Shown: positions 11,088-18,985 of the stretch, in pieces | How the letters are laid out: each line of letters begins with the position of its first letter | How positions within the stretch are numbered: position 1 is the stretch's first letter | Source: Desulfuromonas sp. | GTDB lineage: Bacteria > Desulfobacterota > Desulfuromonadia > Desulfuromonadales > Geothermobacteraceae | Reading direction: 5' to 3' | Assembly (NCBI GenBank): GCA_002868905.1 | Contig: PKUA01000049.1 | Span: 1-57,399 of the forward strand | DNA: 57,399 nucleotides | Notes under the pieces: model-generated | The model's database searches: none | What the model was told of the DNA's origin: nothing | The model's input: the letters and a program-made list of their open reading frames with translations, nothing else | Position numbers and translations under genes: made by a program

Positions 11088-12011
11088 ATGCCTGATATTG
11101 CGCACGGCCTGATCCGGGCCATCGGCAAAACCCCGTTGGTGGAGTTGCGCCGTCTCAACCCGAACCCCAACGTTCGCATCCTGGCCAAGCTCGAAGGGAA
11201 CAACCCCGGCGGTTCGGTCAAGGATCGCCCGGCCTGGTCGATGATCTATCGCGCCGAGCAGAGCGGGGAGTTGACCCCGGACAAGACCATTCTCGAACCG
11301 ACCTCGGGGAACACCGGCATCGCCCTGGCGATGATCGGCGCCGCGCGCGGTTACCGGGTCAAGCTGGTGATGCCTGCCTGCGTCAGCCTTGAGCGGCGTG
11401 CGGTTCTGGAGGCTTACGGGGCCGAGGTCGTTCTTTCTCCGGCCAACGAGGCGACCGATGGGGCGATCCGAATGGCCCACCGGATTCTCAGTGAACATCC
11501 GGAGGTCTATTACATGCCGAATCAGTACGACAACCCGAATAACCCGCGGGTTCATTATGAATTCACCGCTCCGGAGATCTGGGAACAGACCGGCGGGGAG
11601 ATCGACGTTTTTACCACAGGCGTCGGCACCAGCGGCACCCTGATGGGGGTGCGCCGCTTCCTCAAGGAACAGGATTCCTCGATCCGGGTGATTGGAGTCG
11701 AGCCCCGTCTCGGGCACAAGGTCCAGGGGCTCAAGAACATGCAGGAGGCGATCGTTCCCGGCATCTACCGGGAGGAGGAACTCGACGGAAAAATCGTGGT
11801 TCAGGACGAGGAGGCCTTTGAAACCGCCCGGCTTTTGGCGACCGAGGAGGGGATTTTCGCCGGCATGTCGAGCGGAGCATCGGTCGCCGGCGCCCTGCAG
11901 ATCGCTCGGGAGATGAGCCGCGGCACCATTGTTACCCTGCTGCCGGACCGGGGCGACCGGTATCTGTCGACCACCCTGTTCCGTTCGGTCTGCGCTCAGT
12001 GTCCTCCTTGA
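11088..12011 (+). CDS. cysM: CysM/CysK-type cysteine synthase
   Basis: A 307-residue fold-type II PLP enzyme that makes cysteine from O-acetylserine and sulfide (or thiosulfate for CysM proper). K45 in GGSVKDRPA is the Schiff-base lysine. The substrate loop TSGNTGIALA (near 70) and the phosphate-binding GVGTSGTLMG (near 178) are present. The PAWSMI wording after the lysine and the length resemble the B isozyme more than CysK, but the split is uncertain. A GGAGGAATC site precedes the ATG. The DUF3024 gene begins inside its last codons, suggesting translational coupling. Confidence 0.93.
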   Translation: MPDIAHGLIRAIGKTPLVELRRLNPNPNVRILAKLEGNNPGGSVKDRPAWSMIYRAEQSGELTPDKTILEPTSGNTGIALAMIGAARGYRVKLVMPACVSLERRAVLEAYGAEVVLSPANEATDGAIRMAHRILSEHPEVYYMPNQYDNPNNPRVHYEFTAPEIWEQTGGEIDVFTTGVGTSGTLMGVRRFLKEQDSSIRVIGVEPRLGHKVQGLKNMQEAIVPGIYREEELDGKIVVQDEEAFETARLLATEEGIFAGMSSGASVAGALQIAREMSRGTIVTLLPDRGDRYLSTTLFRSVCAQCPP

Positions 12012-12370
12012 GAGGGGCAGGTCTCGATCCCCCCGAGCTGCCGGAGTTGATCAGGCGGCGCGCGAAGAAAAGTCTCGACCGTTTCTGTCTTGACAGCCGT
12101 CAGATCGGCAGCCCGGGTTGTGAATCCCTGTCCTGGGCCTGGGATGAGGTAGGAGCTGTCCTGTCGTGCCGTAGCAGCGGCAGCCCGGAGCCCTCTCCGG
12201 AGCGGAGGGTGGCGCGGTTCCGTTATCACGACGCGCTGCGTCAGTGGTCGCTGGAGCAGCCCCGGGACGAGGGGTGGCGACTCTGCCTGAATATCGGCCC
12301 GGTGCTCGATTTCGATCGGTTGATCGAATTTCTCGATGCCGATCCCTTCGGTCAATTCTGGCTTTGCTGA
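11999..12370 (+). CDS. DUF3024-like hypothetical protein
   Basis: A 123-residue protein read from a GTG that overlaps the end of cysM by 13 bases. The second half (RFRYHDALRQWSLEQ..., ending DADPFGQFWLC) resembles the DUF3024 family, which typically ends in a DADPHGCFW-like tail. Function is unknown; the family is small and cytoplasmic. The first 50 residues look poorly conserved and contain several Cys. Its end overlaps the convergent lipoprotein gene by 19 bases, which is unusual but still allows both to be real. Judged real because of the family-like C-terminus. Confidence 0.6.
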   Translation: MSSLRGAGLDPPELPELIRRRAKKSLDRFCLDSRQIGSPGCESLSWAWDEVGAVLSCRSSGSPEPSPERRVARFRYHDALRQWSLEQPRDEGWRLCLNIGPVLDFDRLIEFLDADPFGQFWLC

Positions 12371-12999
12371 CCCGTTTTCCCCTTGCCGACCTGACTTGCC
12401 AGGTCGCGGGCCATGCGGAAGCTCAGCTCCTCCAGGAGGCGGCTCATGGCGTCGATCAGTGCCTGCGGTCCCCCGGTCGCAAGCTCTTTGGTCAGTTTCA
12501 ATTCCCGGGATTCCAGGATTTTTCGCTGTTCCGTATCCTGGACCGTGTAGCGGGCCGCCAATGCCGCTTCCCTGCCGGCAACCCCCTCGAAGCGCTTGAT
12601 CGTGACCCTGAGCACCGCATCGGCTTTTTTCGCCTGAGGACTATGGCTGTCCACGATCGCCTCGACCTGGCCGAGTGAAACAATATTCTCCCGCAAGACC
12701 CGTGTCATCATCTCCGGAAGTGGCTCGCCCCAGCGATCGTAATCGGCGAGATGCAGCCGGTTTCCGTCGATCCTGATCACGACCTGGGGACGGTCAAGGT
12801 ATCCCGCCAGTTCCAGTGGCGCCATGGCGATGATGGCCTGCCGCAGACCATCGACGCCGGTGTCGGTAGCCTCATGCTGACGATCGATCACCGAGTCGAG
12901 CAGGTAGTGCCGGGTCTCCGGGGTGCCGCCGCCGAGGTTGACGCAGGCGCTGAGGAAGAGGGTGGCAATCAGGACGAACAGATAACGGTAGGGTGTCAT
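12352..12999 (-). CDS. ABC-type transport auxiliary lipoprotein (PqiC/DUF330-like)
   Basis: A 215-residue lipoprotein with signal sequence MTPYRYLFVLIATLFLSAC and a lipobox (LSAC, Cys19). The mature part begins with the family-like ETRHYLLDSV. Such lipoproteins accompany MCE transporters (PqiC with PqiAB) and probably reside in the outer membrane, facing the periplasm to complete a lipid bridge. The start ATG overlaps the stop of the MCE gene (ATGA) and GGAG lies 7 bases upstream, so translation is coupled. It is the last gene of the four-gene minus-strand transporter operon. Confidence 0.87.
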   Translation of the reverse strand: MTPYRYLFVLIATLFLSACVNLGGGTPETRHYLLDSVIDRQHEATDTGVDGLRQAIIAMAPLELAGYLDRPQVVIRIDGNRLHLADYDRWGEPLPEMMTRVLRENIVSLGQVEAIVDSHSPQAKKADAVLRVTIKRFEGVAGREAALAARYTVQDTEQRKILESRELKLTKELATGGPQALIDAMSRLLEELSFRMARDLASQVGKGKTGQQSQN

Positions 13000-13991
13000 G
13001 GCTGGTCTCCCGGGTTTTTGCCACGCAGCAGGATTTCCGGGTGGCGCTCGATCTCTACGCTCAGTTGTTTGAAAGCCCTCGCCGCCTTGCGGATCTCTTC
13101 GAGCGTTTTGCGAAGTTCGAAGCCGAGCTCGGTGTTCGCCTCCAGGGTTTGCGCGAAGGTGGCGAGCGCCTGCTCGCTCTGGGCCATAGTTGCTTGAGTC
13201 GCGGCGAATGTTTGGCGGGCACTGTCAGCAAGCGGGGCGGTTTCGCCCTGCAGGGAGGTGCTGAGGTCCCGAATCGAGGTCATGGTGGCGTCAAGTTTTT
13301 CCAGGGTTCGACTTATGCCCGAGTCGAGGTTTTTCACCGTCTGGCGAAACTCGGTCATGCCGTGATTCAACTTGAAAAGGGCGTTGGCGAGGTCTGGGGA
13401 GTGAACGAGTTCTTCTACGCCGGACAGGGTGCTCATCAGTTTGTTGACCACCTCTTCGATCGGGATGTTTTCGATGGAGCGGGTCAATTCCTCGAGTTCT
13501 GAAGGGATGGTCGGAATCTCCGGGTACGGTGCGGTGACTTCGCTCATGGAGAAACTGGTTCCCGGATACATGTCGAGCTGCACGAAGAGCTGCCCCGTGA
13601 CCAGACTCTGCAGCTGCAACTGGGCACGCAACCCCTTGGCAATGAGCACCTTCATGGCGTCGGGGCGGGCCAGGCGAATGAGCGTGGCCTGGTCGCCGTT
13701 GATCTGTTCGATCGAGTTCGGATCGACCCGGATGACAACCGGGATCTTGAAGGTGTAATTGTCCGGGTTGACATGAACGGTGATATCGGCAACCTGGCCG
13801 ATTCTGACCCCCCGGAACATGACCGGTGCCCCGATCGACAGTCCCTTGACCGAGCGATCGAAGAACAGGATGTAGCTCTCCTTCTGGCTGAACAGGCCGC
13901 CCCGCCCGAAGAAAAACAGGGCGGCGACGGAGAGAATGACGGCCCCGAAGACAAAGCCGCCGATCAGTTTGGGGTTGGCCTGCCTGTTCAT
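12996..13991 (-). CDS. mlaD: MCE/MlaD-family lipid-transport substrate-binding protein
   Basis: About 331 residues from the ATG at 13991, which has AAGGAG 5 bases upstream; the GTG two codons earlier is too close to that site. One N-terminal transmembrane helix (about 8-30, KLIGGFVFGAVILSVAALFF) anchors a single MCE domain (about 40-120, with GLSIGAPVMFRGVRIGQV). A long helical, coiled-coil-prone tail follows (about 190-320), probably a periplasmic channel-forming bundle. It is longer than E. coli MlaD (about 180), like the needle-type MCE proteins. It should hexamerise on the MlaE/MlaF complex encoded upstream. Confidence 0.9.
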   Translation of the reverse strand: MNRQANPKLIGGFVFGAVILSVAALFFFGRGGLFSQKESYILFFDRSVKGLSIGAPVMFRGVRIGQVADITVHVNPDNYTFKIPVVIRVDPNSIEQINGDQATLIRLARPDAMKVLIAKGLRAQLQLQSLVTGQLFVQLDMYPGTSFSMSEVTAPYPEIPTIPSELEELTRSIENIPIEEVVNKLMSTLSGVEELVHSPDLANALFKLNHGMTEFRQTVKNLDSGISRTLEKLDATMTSIRDLSTSLQGETAPLADSARQTFAATQATMAQSEQALATFAQTLEANTELGFELRKTLEEIRKAARAFKQLSVEIERHPEILLRGKNPGDQP

Positions 13992-14001
13992 CTCCACTCC
14001 T

Positions 14002-14763
14002 TCAGCTAGGTTCCTGGCCGCGGCTCAGAAAGCGGACAACATGCTCTTCCCGAGAGGTTTCCAGTAGTTGTTGCGGGGGGCCGAGAGCGAGCTGGGTCTT
14101 GCTCTCCCTGTCGAGGAAAAGAGCCCGGTCCGCAACAGCGAAAATGCTGGCCAGCTCATGGGTGACGATGACGATGGTCGTCCCGAGTCCCCCCTTGAGT
14201 TCGAGGATCAGGTCGTCGAGTTGCCGGGCGCTGACCGGATCGAGGCCGGCGGATGGTTCGTCGAAAAACAACACGTCCGGATCGAGTGCCATGGCGCGTG
14301 CCAGCCCGGCTCTTTTCCGCATCCCGCCACTGATTTCAGCCGGATAGTATCCGGAGAACTCGGCCAATCCGACCAGGGAGAGTTTCAGATGGACCAGCTC
14401 ATCGATTTGCCCGGCCGTTAGGGACGTGAATTCCTGCAACGGCAGGGCGACGTTTTCCGCCAGGGACATGGAGCTCCAGAGAGCGCCTCCCTGGTAAAGG
14501 ATACCGCATCGGCGCAGAATCTCCTGCCTCATTTGCCGTGAGCCGTCCCAGAAGTCGACGCCTCGATACAGGATCGTTCCGGCTGCCGGGGATTGCAGGC
14601 CGATAAGATGGCGTAACAGGGTACTCTTGCCGCAGCCGCTCCCCCCCATGATGACGAAGACCTCGCCTGCTTCGATGGCGAAGTCGAGCCCTCGCTGAAT
14701 GACTGTGTCGTCATACATCATGGTCAAGTCGCGAACTTCGATCTCGAAATGTTTCGATGCCAT
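14002..14763 (-). CDS. mlaF: MlaF-like ABC transporter ATPase
   Basis: A 253-residue ATP-binding subunit. It has Walker A GGSGCGKST (about 39-47), signature ISGGMRKRAGLARA and Walker B VLFFDEPSAGLDP. The SGGMRKR signature is typical of MCE/Mla importer ATPases. The start at 14763 (MASKHFEIEV) lies 2 bases after the permease stop. The reading frame stays open further upstream through the permease gene, but that is a shadow. It powers phospholipid movement between inner and outer membranes with the neighbouring permease and MCE protein. Confidence 0.93.
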   Translation of the reverse strand: MASKHFEIEVRDLTMMYDDTVIQRGLDFAIEAGEVFVIMGGSGCGKSTLLRHLIGLQSPAAGTILYRGVDFWDGSRQMRQEILRRCGILYQGGALWSSMSLAENVALPLQEFTSLTAGQIDELVHLKLSLVGLAEFSGYYPAEISGGMRKRAGLARAMALDPDVLFFDEPSAGLDPVSARQLDDLILELKGGLGTTIVIVTHELASIFAVADRALFLDRESKTQLALGPPQQLLETSREEHVVRFLSRGQEPS

Positions 14764-14765
14764 GG

Positions 14766-15902
14766 TCAGATCCCGAAAGTCTGGCAGAGCAGGGTTATGA
14801 TGGCATCGCAGACCACGATCCAGACAATGGCGCTGACCACGGCCGCGGTGGTCGCCTGACCGACGGCCTGGGCGCTTCGCCCGCACTGCATGCCGCGCAT
14901 GCAGCCGGCCATGGCAACCACGACGCCGAAGACGGCCGCTTTGGCGACCCCGATCAGGAAATGGTCGAGACCGACCGATTCCTGGATACGAAGGAAGTAG
15001 GCCTGGAGACCGATGCCGAGCATCAGGGCCGAGACGATACCACCGCCAAGGACGCCGAGAAAAGCGCTGTAGATGGTGAGCAGCGGCATCATCACGATCA
15101 ACGCCAGCATTCGCGGCAACACCAGGAATTCCATCGGGGAGATGCCGAATGTGCGCAGGGCGTCGATCTCTTCGTTGACCTGCATGGTGCCGAGTTGGGC
15201 GGCAAAGGCGGCGCCGGTCCTGCCGGCGATAATGACGGCGGTCATCATCGCCGCCATCTCCCGGGCCATGCCGAGACCGACCAGATCGGCGACGAACAGA
15301 CCGGCCCCGAACTGTCGCAGTTGCACCGCGCCGACGAAGGCGAGGATCATGCCGACCAGTACGCTGATCAGGGTGACGATCGGCAACGCCTGGGCGCCCG
15401 CTCCTTCGAGCAGCAACAGGAAATCCTTGCGCCGAAAGTGGACTTTTCCACGAACGAGCTTGAGCAGTGAGCTGCTCAGTTCGCCAGCAAATTCGAGACC
15501 GTTCAGCCAGTTGCGGTGGATATTGATGGTGATCGTGCCGAGTCGTACCAACAAATGGTCTGATTCCGTTTTGGTTGGAGCTGAACTTGTCTGGGGAGGG
15601 GTTTGCGTCAGCTTCAGCAGTCGCTCTACGCCGTCGGGGAAATCTCGAAAATCGAGGGAGAGCCCCGCCTGGTGGCACGTCTCGGCGGCTTTGACCAGAA
15701 AGGCGAGCAGGGTCGAATCCCAGGCTGAGATGCCCTTCCCCCGGAAGACGACTCTTTTCACCGCCCCGGTCTGCAGACGCTGTGAAAGCTCATTCAGGCC
15801 GGGGAGGGACGACTCGAGGCGCCAGCATCCGCCGAGGTCCGCAACCAGGGCGTTCTCGTTGTCGTGGGAAAGAGTGAGTTGCGCTGTGTCTGTCCTGCTC
15901 AT
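14766..15902 (-). CDS. mlaE: MlaE-type ABC permease with N-terminal STAS domain
   Basis: A 378-residue protein. Residues 1-115 look like a STAS/anti-sigma-antagonist fold (VFRGKGISAWDSTLLAFLVKA), which in E. coli is a separate protein, MlaB. Residues 130-378 form the MlaE permease with five or six membrane helices and the family segment GRTGAAFAAQLGTMQVNEEIDAL. The fusion explains why no mlaB gene is present. No mlaC (periplasmic shuttle) is seen either, so the PqiC-like lipoprotein may replace it. It is the first gene of the minus-strand operon; the ribosome site is weak. Confidence 0.92.
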   Translation of the reverse strand: MSRTDTAQLTLSHDNENALVADLGGCWRLESSLPGLNELSQRLQTGAVKRVVFRGKGISAWDSTLLAFLVKAAETCHQAGLSLDFRDFPDGVERLLKLTQTPPQTSSAPTKTESDHLLVRLGTITINIHRNWLNGLEFAGELSSSLLKLVRGKVHFRRKDFLLLLEGAGAQALPIVTLISVLVGMILAFVGAVQLRQFGAGLFVADLVGLGMAREMAAMMTAVIIAGRTGAAFAAQLGTMQVNEEIDALRTFGISPMEFLVLPRMLALIVMMPLLTIYSAFLGVLGGGIVSALMLGIGLQAYFLRIQESVGLDHFLIGVAKAAVFGVVVAMAGCMRGMQCGRSAQAVGQATTAAVVSAIVWIVVCDAIITLLCQTFGI

Positions 15903-15977
15903 GACATCTGCATCGCCTGTTCATCCGCTAGCGTCAGCGGGGGGGGAGATTTGAGCTGAAACAGTTCATGTCCAAAT

Positions 15978-16006
15978 AGCATAGCGGTCTTTTGCCGGCT
16001 TTTCCA
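15978..16006 (-). promoter_or_regulatory. Candidate sigma-70 promoter of the mlaE operon
   Basis: On the minus strand, TGGAAA (16006-16001) and TATGCT (15983-15978) are 17 bases apart, each four of six to consensus. They lie 75 bases before the mlaE start and back to back with the promoter of the plus-strand lipoprotein gene. Confidence 0.4.
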
Positions 16007-16054
16007 GAATCAATCCGCTTATTTGAAACCTTGGCATGGAAACCTCGAATGGTT

Positions 16055-16063
16055 TGCTATACT
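16055..16063 (+). promoter_or_regulatory. Extended -10 promoter of the DUF4136-like lipoprotein gene
   Basis: TGCTATACT contains an extended -10 (TGn plus TATACT, five of six). No good -35 box is at the usual distance, as is common for extended -10 promoters. It lies about 33 bases before the ATG. Confidence 0.5.
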
Positions 16064-16095
16064 TTGACCATATCCCATGCAAGGAGGGTCTTCCC

Positions 16096-16632
16096 ATGTT
16101 GAAACGCCTATTGCTGGCCGGCATCGCCATTATCTTGGTTGCCGGTTGTGCCTCTCCGCCGAAAAAGAACGTGAGTTATGACTGGACGGCAATATTTGCC
16201 AACTACCAGACCTGGCAATGGCTGGACGGAAAACCGATTGTGACCGATGCCTTGATCGGTGCCGATCTCACCGACAGTTTCGTGCGCCGTGCCGTGACCA
16301 AGGAGCTCGAGCGGAAGGGGATGCGGTTGGCGATGAAGAGCCCCGACCTGCTGGTTAACTACCGCGGGAATTTCGAGCAGGCGGTTTCGTCCGAACCCGG
16401 GAAAAGTGGTTACAGTTATGCCTGGCGTTGGAGCCAGGATGACAGCGGAGAGTGGACAGGTCGTTCCCTGGCACGTGGTACGCTGTTGATAGAAATGATC
16501 GACGCCCGGACCAAAAACCTGGTCTGGCGCGGTTCCATATCGGACGCGGTTACTGATGCGTCGCAGCTGCAGTCGCAGATTCCCGCCGCTGTCCGAGCCA
16601 TTCTCGACGCTTATCCGCCGAAGGTGAAATAA
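16096..16632 (+). CDS. DUF4136-like lipoprotein
   Basis: The ATG at 16096 is chosen because AAGGAGG lies 8 bases upstream; it gives 178 residues. The signal sequence MLKRLLLAGIAIILVAGC ends in a lipobox (VAGC, Cys18). The mature protein (YDWTAIFANYQTWQWL..., later LVWRGSISDAV) resembles the DUF4136 family. These are small cell-envelope lipoproteins of unknown function. The residue after Cys is Ala, so outer-membrane sorting is expected. It stands alone between its own promoter and a strong terminator. Confidence 0.82.
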   Translation: MLKRLLLAGIAIILVAGCASPPKKNVSYDWTAIFANYQTWQWLDGKPIVTDALIGADLTDSFVRRAVTKELERKGMRLAMKSPDLLVNYRGNFEQAVSSEPGKSGYSYAWRWSQDDSGEWTGRSLARGTLLIEMIDARTKNLVWRGSISDAVTDASQLQSQIPAAVRAILDAYPPKVK

Positions 16633-16647
16633 TTCGTTTACAAAGAA

Positions 16648-16681
16648 AAACGGGCTGACACCTTATGGTGTCGGCCCGTTT
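16648..16681. terminator. Bidirectional terminator between two convergent genes
   Basis: A long stem (ACGGGCTGACACC, loop TTAT, then GGTGTCGGCCCGT, with one T-G pair) is flanked by an A-run on the left and TTTCATTT on the right. It can therefore stop transcription from both the lipoprotein gene and the convergent small gene. Confidence 0.85.
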
Positions 16682-16705
16682 CATTTGGAAGGTTATAGAG
16701 TGGAT

Positions 16706-16903
16706 TCAGGCGGCGCGCCGATTCGGCCCATGGTAATAGCGGGAGTTCCCAGTGCCGCGAATCGGGTCGAGGCCGACCGTGACCCAGCCGTTGGAGCGTC
16801 TGAAACGGGCGACCCTGTTTTTGGACAGAAACAGGTCGAGAGCTCGCGGTGCCATGCGGCAGATGCGACCGTCTGTGGTCTCCACTTGAATCAGTCGGTT
16901 CAT
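16706..16903 (-). CDS. Small conserved basic protein of unknown function
   Basis: A 65-residue protein from the ATG at 16903, with GGAG 7 bases upstream. It reads MNRLIQVETTDGRICRMAPR and continues with a basic stretch (SKNRVARFRRSNGWVTVG). I recall similar short proteins in Geobacter relatives but no function. The compact beta-rich start and basic patch could suit nucleic-acid binding, which is speculation. It ends against a shared bidirectional terminator, supporting a real transcription unit. Confidence 0.6.
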   Translation of the reverse strand: MNRLIQVETTDGRICRMAPRALDLFLSKNRVARFRRSNGWVTVGLDPIRGTGNSRYYHGPNRRAA

Positions 16904-17011
16904 GTTGGGCTCCAAAACGGGCAGTCAAATCTAGGCATTAAATCAGGTTAGAGCTTATACACCTTCTGCAAGTGAATGGCAAGGGTTTTAATCTTAACGG
17001 CCCGGCTTCGG

Positions 17012-18448
17012 TCAAGGAATTGTCTGCCGGTGGCTGGTCGGGCTGCCGTCGATTTCGTCCCATCCGCCTCCCAGGGCCTTGACCAGGTAAATCGTCGATT
17101 CGAGTTGTTGTCCAAGCGTGCTGACGGACTGACGTTCCGCGGAGAGCAGGGTGCGTTCCGTGTCGACGACCTCAAAGTAACTGACCAGCCCGGCGCGGTA
17201 ACGTTTGCGGCTTAGTTCTGCGGCGCTGCGGGAGGATGCAACCGCTGCGTTGAGAAAGGCGGCCTGGCGTTCGAGGTAGTGCAGGCTGGAGAGGCCGATC
17301 TCGACTTCGCCGATGGCGAGCAGGACTTTCTGGCGATAGGCGGCAGCCATCTCGTTCCAGGCGGCCTCGGCTCGCTGCAGGTTCGACCGGTTACGTCCGC
17401 CGTCGAAAATCGGCAGGGAGACCGAAGGCCCGAGCCCCCATGTCCGGTTGTCCCACTCGAACAGGTCGCCGATGGTCGCACTCTGGAAACCGATGTTGCC
17501 GAACAGTCGAATCTCCGGGTAGAAGGCGGCGTGGGCGAGGCCGATACCGGCATTGGCTGCTGCCATCCGCCGTTCGGCGGCGGCGATGTCGGGACGTCGT
17601 TCCAGCAGGCTTGAGGGGATGTCCGGTGCGACCGCGGGGACATCGAGATCGAGAGGCTTTTCCGCTACGTCGAAACCGGTTGCCTGCTCTCCTATCAGGA
17701 CGGCGAGGGTATGGACAAGTTCGTCCCGGTGGCGGGCGACGGCTTCGGTCTCGGCCTGGGCGATGGAAAGCTCTGTCCTGGCCCGTTCAAGGTCGAGTTT
17801 GCTGGTTTCCCCTGCGTCGTAGCGACTCTGAATCAACTCCAGGTTTTTTTGACGAAGCTCGATGGTTTTTGCCAGCAGGGCTGCATCACTGTCGAGGGTT
17901 CGGAGAGAAAACCAGGCCCGGGCGACTTCGGCTTGCAGGCTGAGCAGGGCACCCTGGTAGTCGGCCATCCCCGCTTCGAGATTCGCTTCGGCCGCCTCGA
18001 TCGTGTGCCGGACCCTGCCCCAGAGATCGATTTCATAACCGAGGTCGAGGGGGAGGTCGAAAAACGAGGAGACGGTGCCGTGGTCGCTGCCGGAAAAGTC
18101 TCTGGCGGTGCGACTGCGGCTTGCCAGCGGGTTCAGGTCGAGACGTGGGTATCGTCCGGCTTCGCTGGTTGAGACACCTGCACGGGCCCGTGCAACCCGC
18201 GCCAGAATGATCTGCAGCTCGGGGTTGTCAGCCATGGCTCGTATTTCCAGGCGGTCCAGTTCGGGATCATTGAACACCCGCCACCAGCCGTCCCGTGGGA
18301 GGTGGGCTTTCGGTACGGCCACCCGCCAGGGTCCTGTCGGCTGAAACGATGCCGGCATCTCCGGTTGCGGCGGTTGGTAGGTCGGGCCGACCATACACCC
18401 GGACAATACAAAAACGGTCAGCAGCAGATAAAAGGGAAATCGAAACAT
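17012..18448 (-). CDS. Outer-membrane efflux lipoprotein (TolC/NodT family)
   Basis: About 478 residues from the ATG at 18448, which has AAGGTG 6 bases upstream; a GTG three codons earlier overlaps that site. The signal peptide FYLLLTVFVLSGC ends in a lipobox, and the mature protein starts with MVGPTYQPP, as in NodT-type channels (OprM, CmeC). Two long helical repeats follow. The family sequences WWRVFNDPELDRL, then LERRPDIAAAERR, then GPSVSLPIFDGGR are clear. It forms the outer-membrane exit duct for the RND pump encoded upstream. It is the last gene of the efflux operon, after the cyclic-nucleotide-binding gene. Confidence 0.93.
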   Translation of the reverse strand: MFRFPFYLLLTVFVLSGCMVGPTYQPPQPEMPASFQPTGPWRVAVPKAHLPRDGWWRVFNDPELDRLEIRAMADNPELQIILARVARARAGVSTSEAGRYPRLDLNPLASRSRTARDFSGSDHGTVSSFFDLPLDLGYEIDLWGRVRHTIEAAEANLEAGMADYQGALLSLQAEVARAWFSLRTLDSDAALLAKTIELRQKNLELIQSRYDAGETSKLDLERARTELSIAQAETEAVARHRDELVHTLAVLIGEQATGFDVAEKPLDLDVPAVAPDIPSSLLERRPDIAAAERRMAAANAGIGLAHAAFYPEIRLFGNIGFQSATIGDLFEWDNRTWGLGPSVSLPIFDGGRNRSNLQRAEAAWNEMAAAYRQKVLLAIGEVEIGLSSLHYLERQAAFLNAAVASSRSAAELSRKRYRAGLVSYFEVVDTERTLLSAERQSVSTLGQQLESTIYLVKALGGGWDEIDGSPTSHRQTIP

Positions 18449-18508
18449 ACATGTCACCTTGCACGGATGCCGGGCTGCTCACTTGCGGAGACAGTCTCCG
18501 GACTCGGT

Positions 18509-18985
18509 TCAGAAAATGGCGGTCAGTCTTTCGTAGGCATGGCGCAGTTGCTCGGCCATTCTGCTCAGTAGTTCATTGAGGATATGGTTCGCCAGGGTCG
18601 GGTGCTCGATTGCGAGGGAATCGAAGTTTTCGCGGCGAAGTATGACCAGGGTCATGTCTTCGACGGCCCGGGCCGAGGTCATGCTGCCGCTTTCATTGGA
18701 GAAAGAGAGGTCCCCGACCAGGGAGCCGGGTCCGAACAGCCCGATGACCAACGGGTGGCCCGGGATGTTCATCTCCTTGGTGATTTTGGCCCGGCCTTGA
18801 ATGATCAGAGCGACACGACCGTCAGTCTCCCCCTGTTGCCAGAGAATCCCCCCCTTGGGGATTTGTTGCCAGTTGACATATCCCTTGAGAATCTCCAACT
18901 CCTGCCTTTGGAGAAATCCGGCCAACGGGAACTTCACAGCCCCCGGCTCGGCTGGTGGCGACAGGCTCTGCTCCCCGGTCATCAT
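18509..18985 (-). CDS. Cyclic-nucleotide-binding-domain protein inside the efflux operon
   Basis: A 158-residue protein that is almost entirely one cNMP-binding (CRP-like) beta-barrel, with PKGGILWQQGE, IIQGRAKI and the FGPGSLVGDLSF phosphate-binding cassette region. No helix-turn-helix follows, so it is not a stand-alone DNA-binding CRP. It begins directly after the RND stop codon with GGAGG 5 bases upstream, so it is translated with the pump. Its likely role is to sense a nucleotide and act by protein contact, which is inference. A cNMP protein between the pump and its outer-membrane channel is unusual. Confidence 0.85.
   Translation of the reverse strand: MMTGEQSLSPPAEPGAVKFPLAGFLQRQELEILKGYVNWQQIPKGGILWQQGETDGRVALIIQGRAKITKEMNIPGHPLVIGLFGPGSLVGDLSFSNESGSMTSARAVEDMTLVILRRENFDSLAIEHPTLANHILNELLSRMAEQLRHAYERLTAIF

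Noticed and set aside
14002-15678. A 558-codon frame extending the MlaF ATPase upstream into mlaE
   Set aside because: The upstream part is out of frame with the permease and Arg/Pro-rich. A proper start lies 2 bases after the permease stop.
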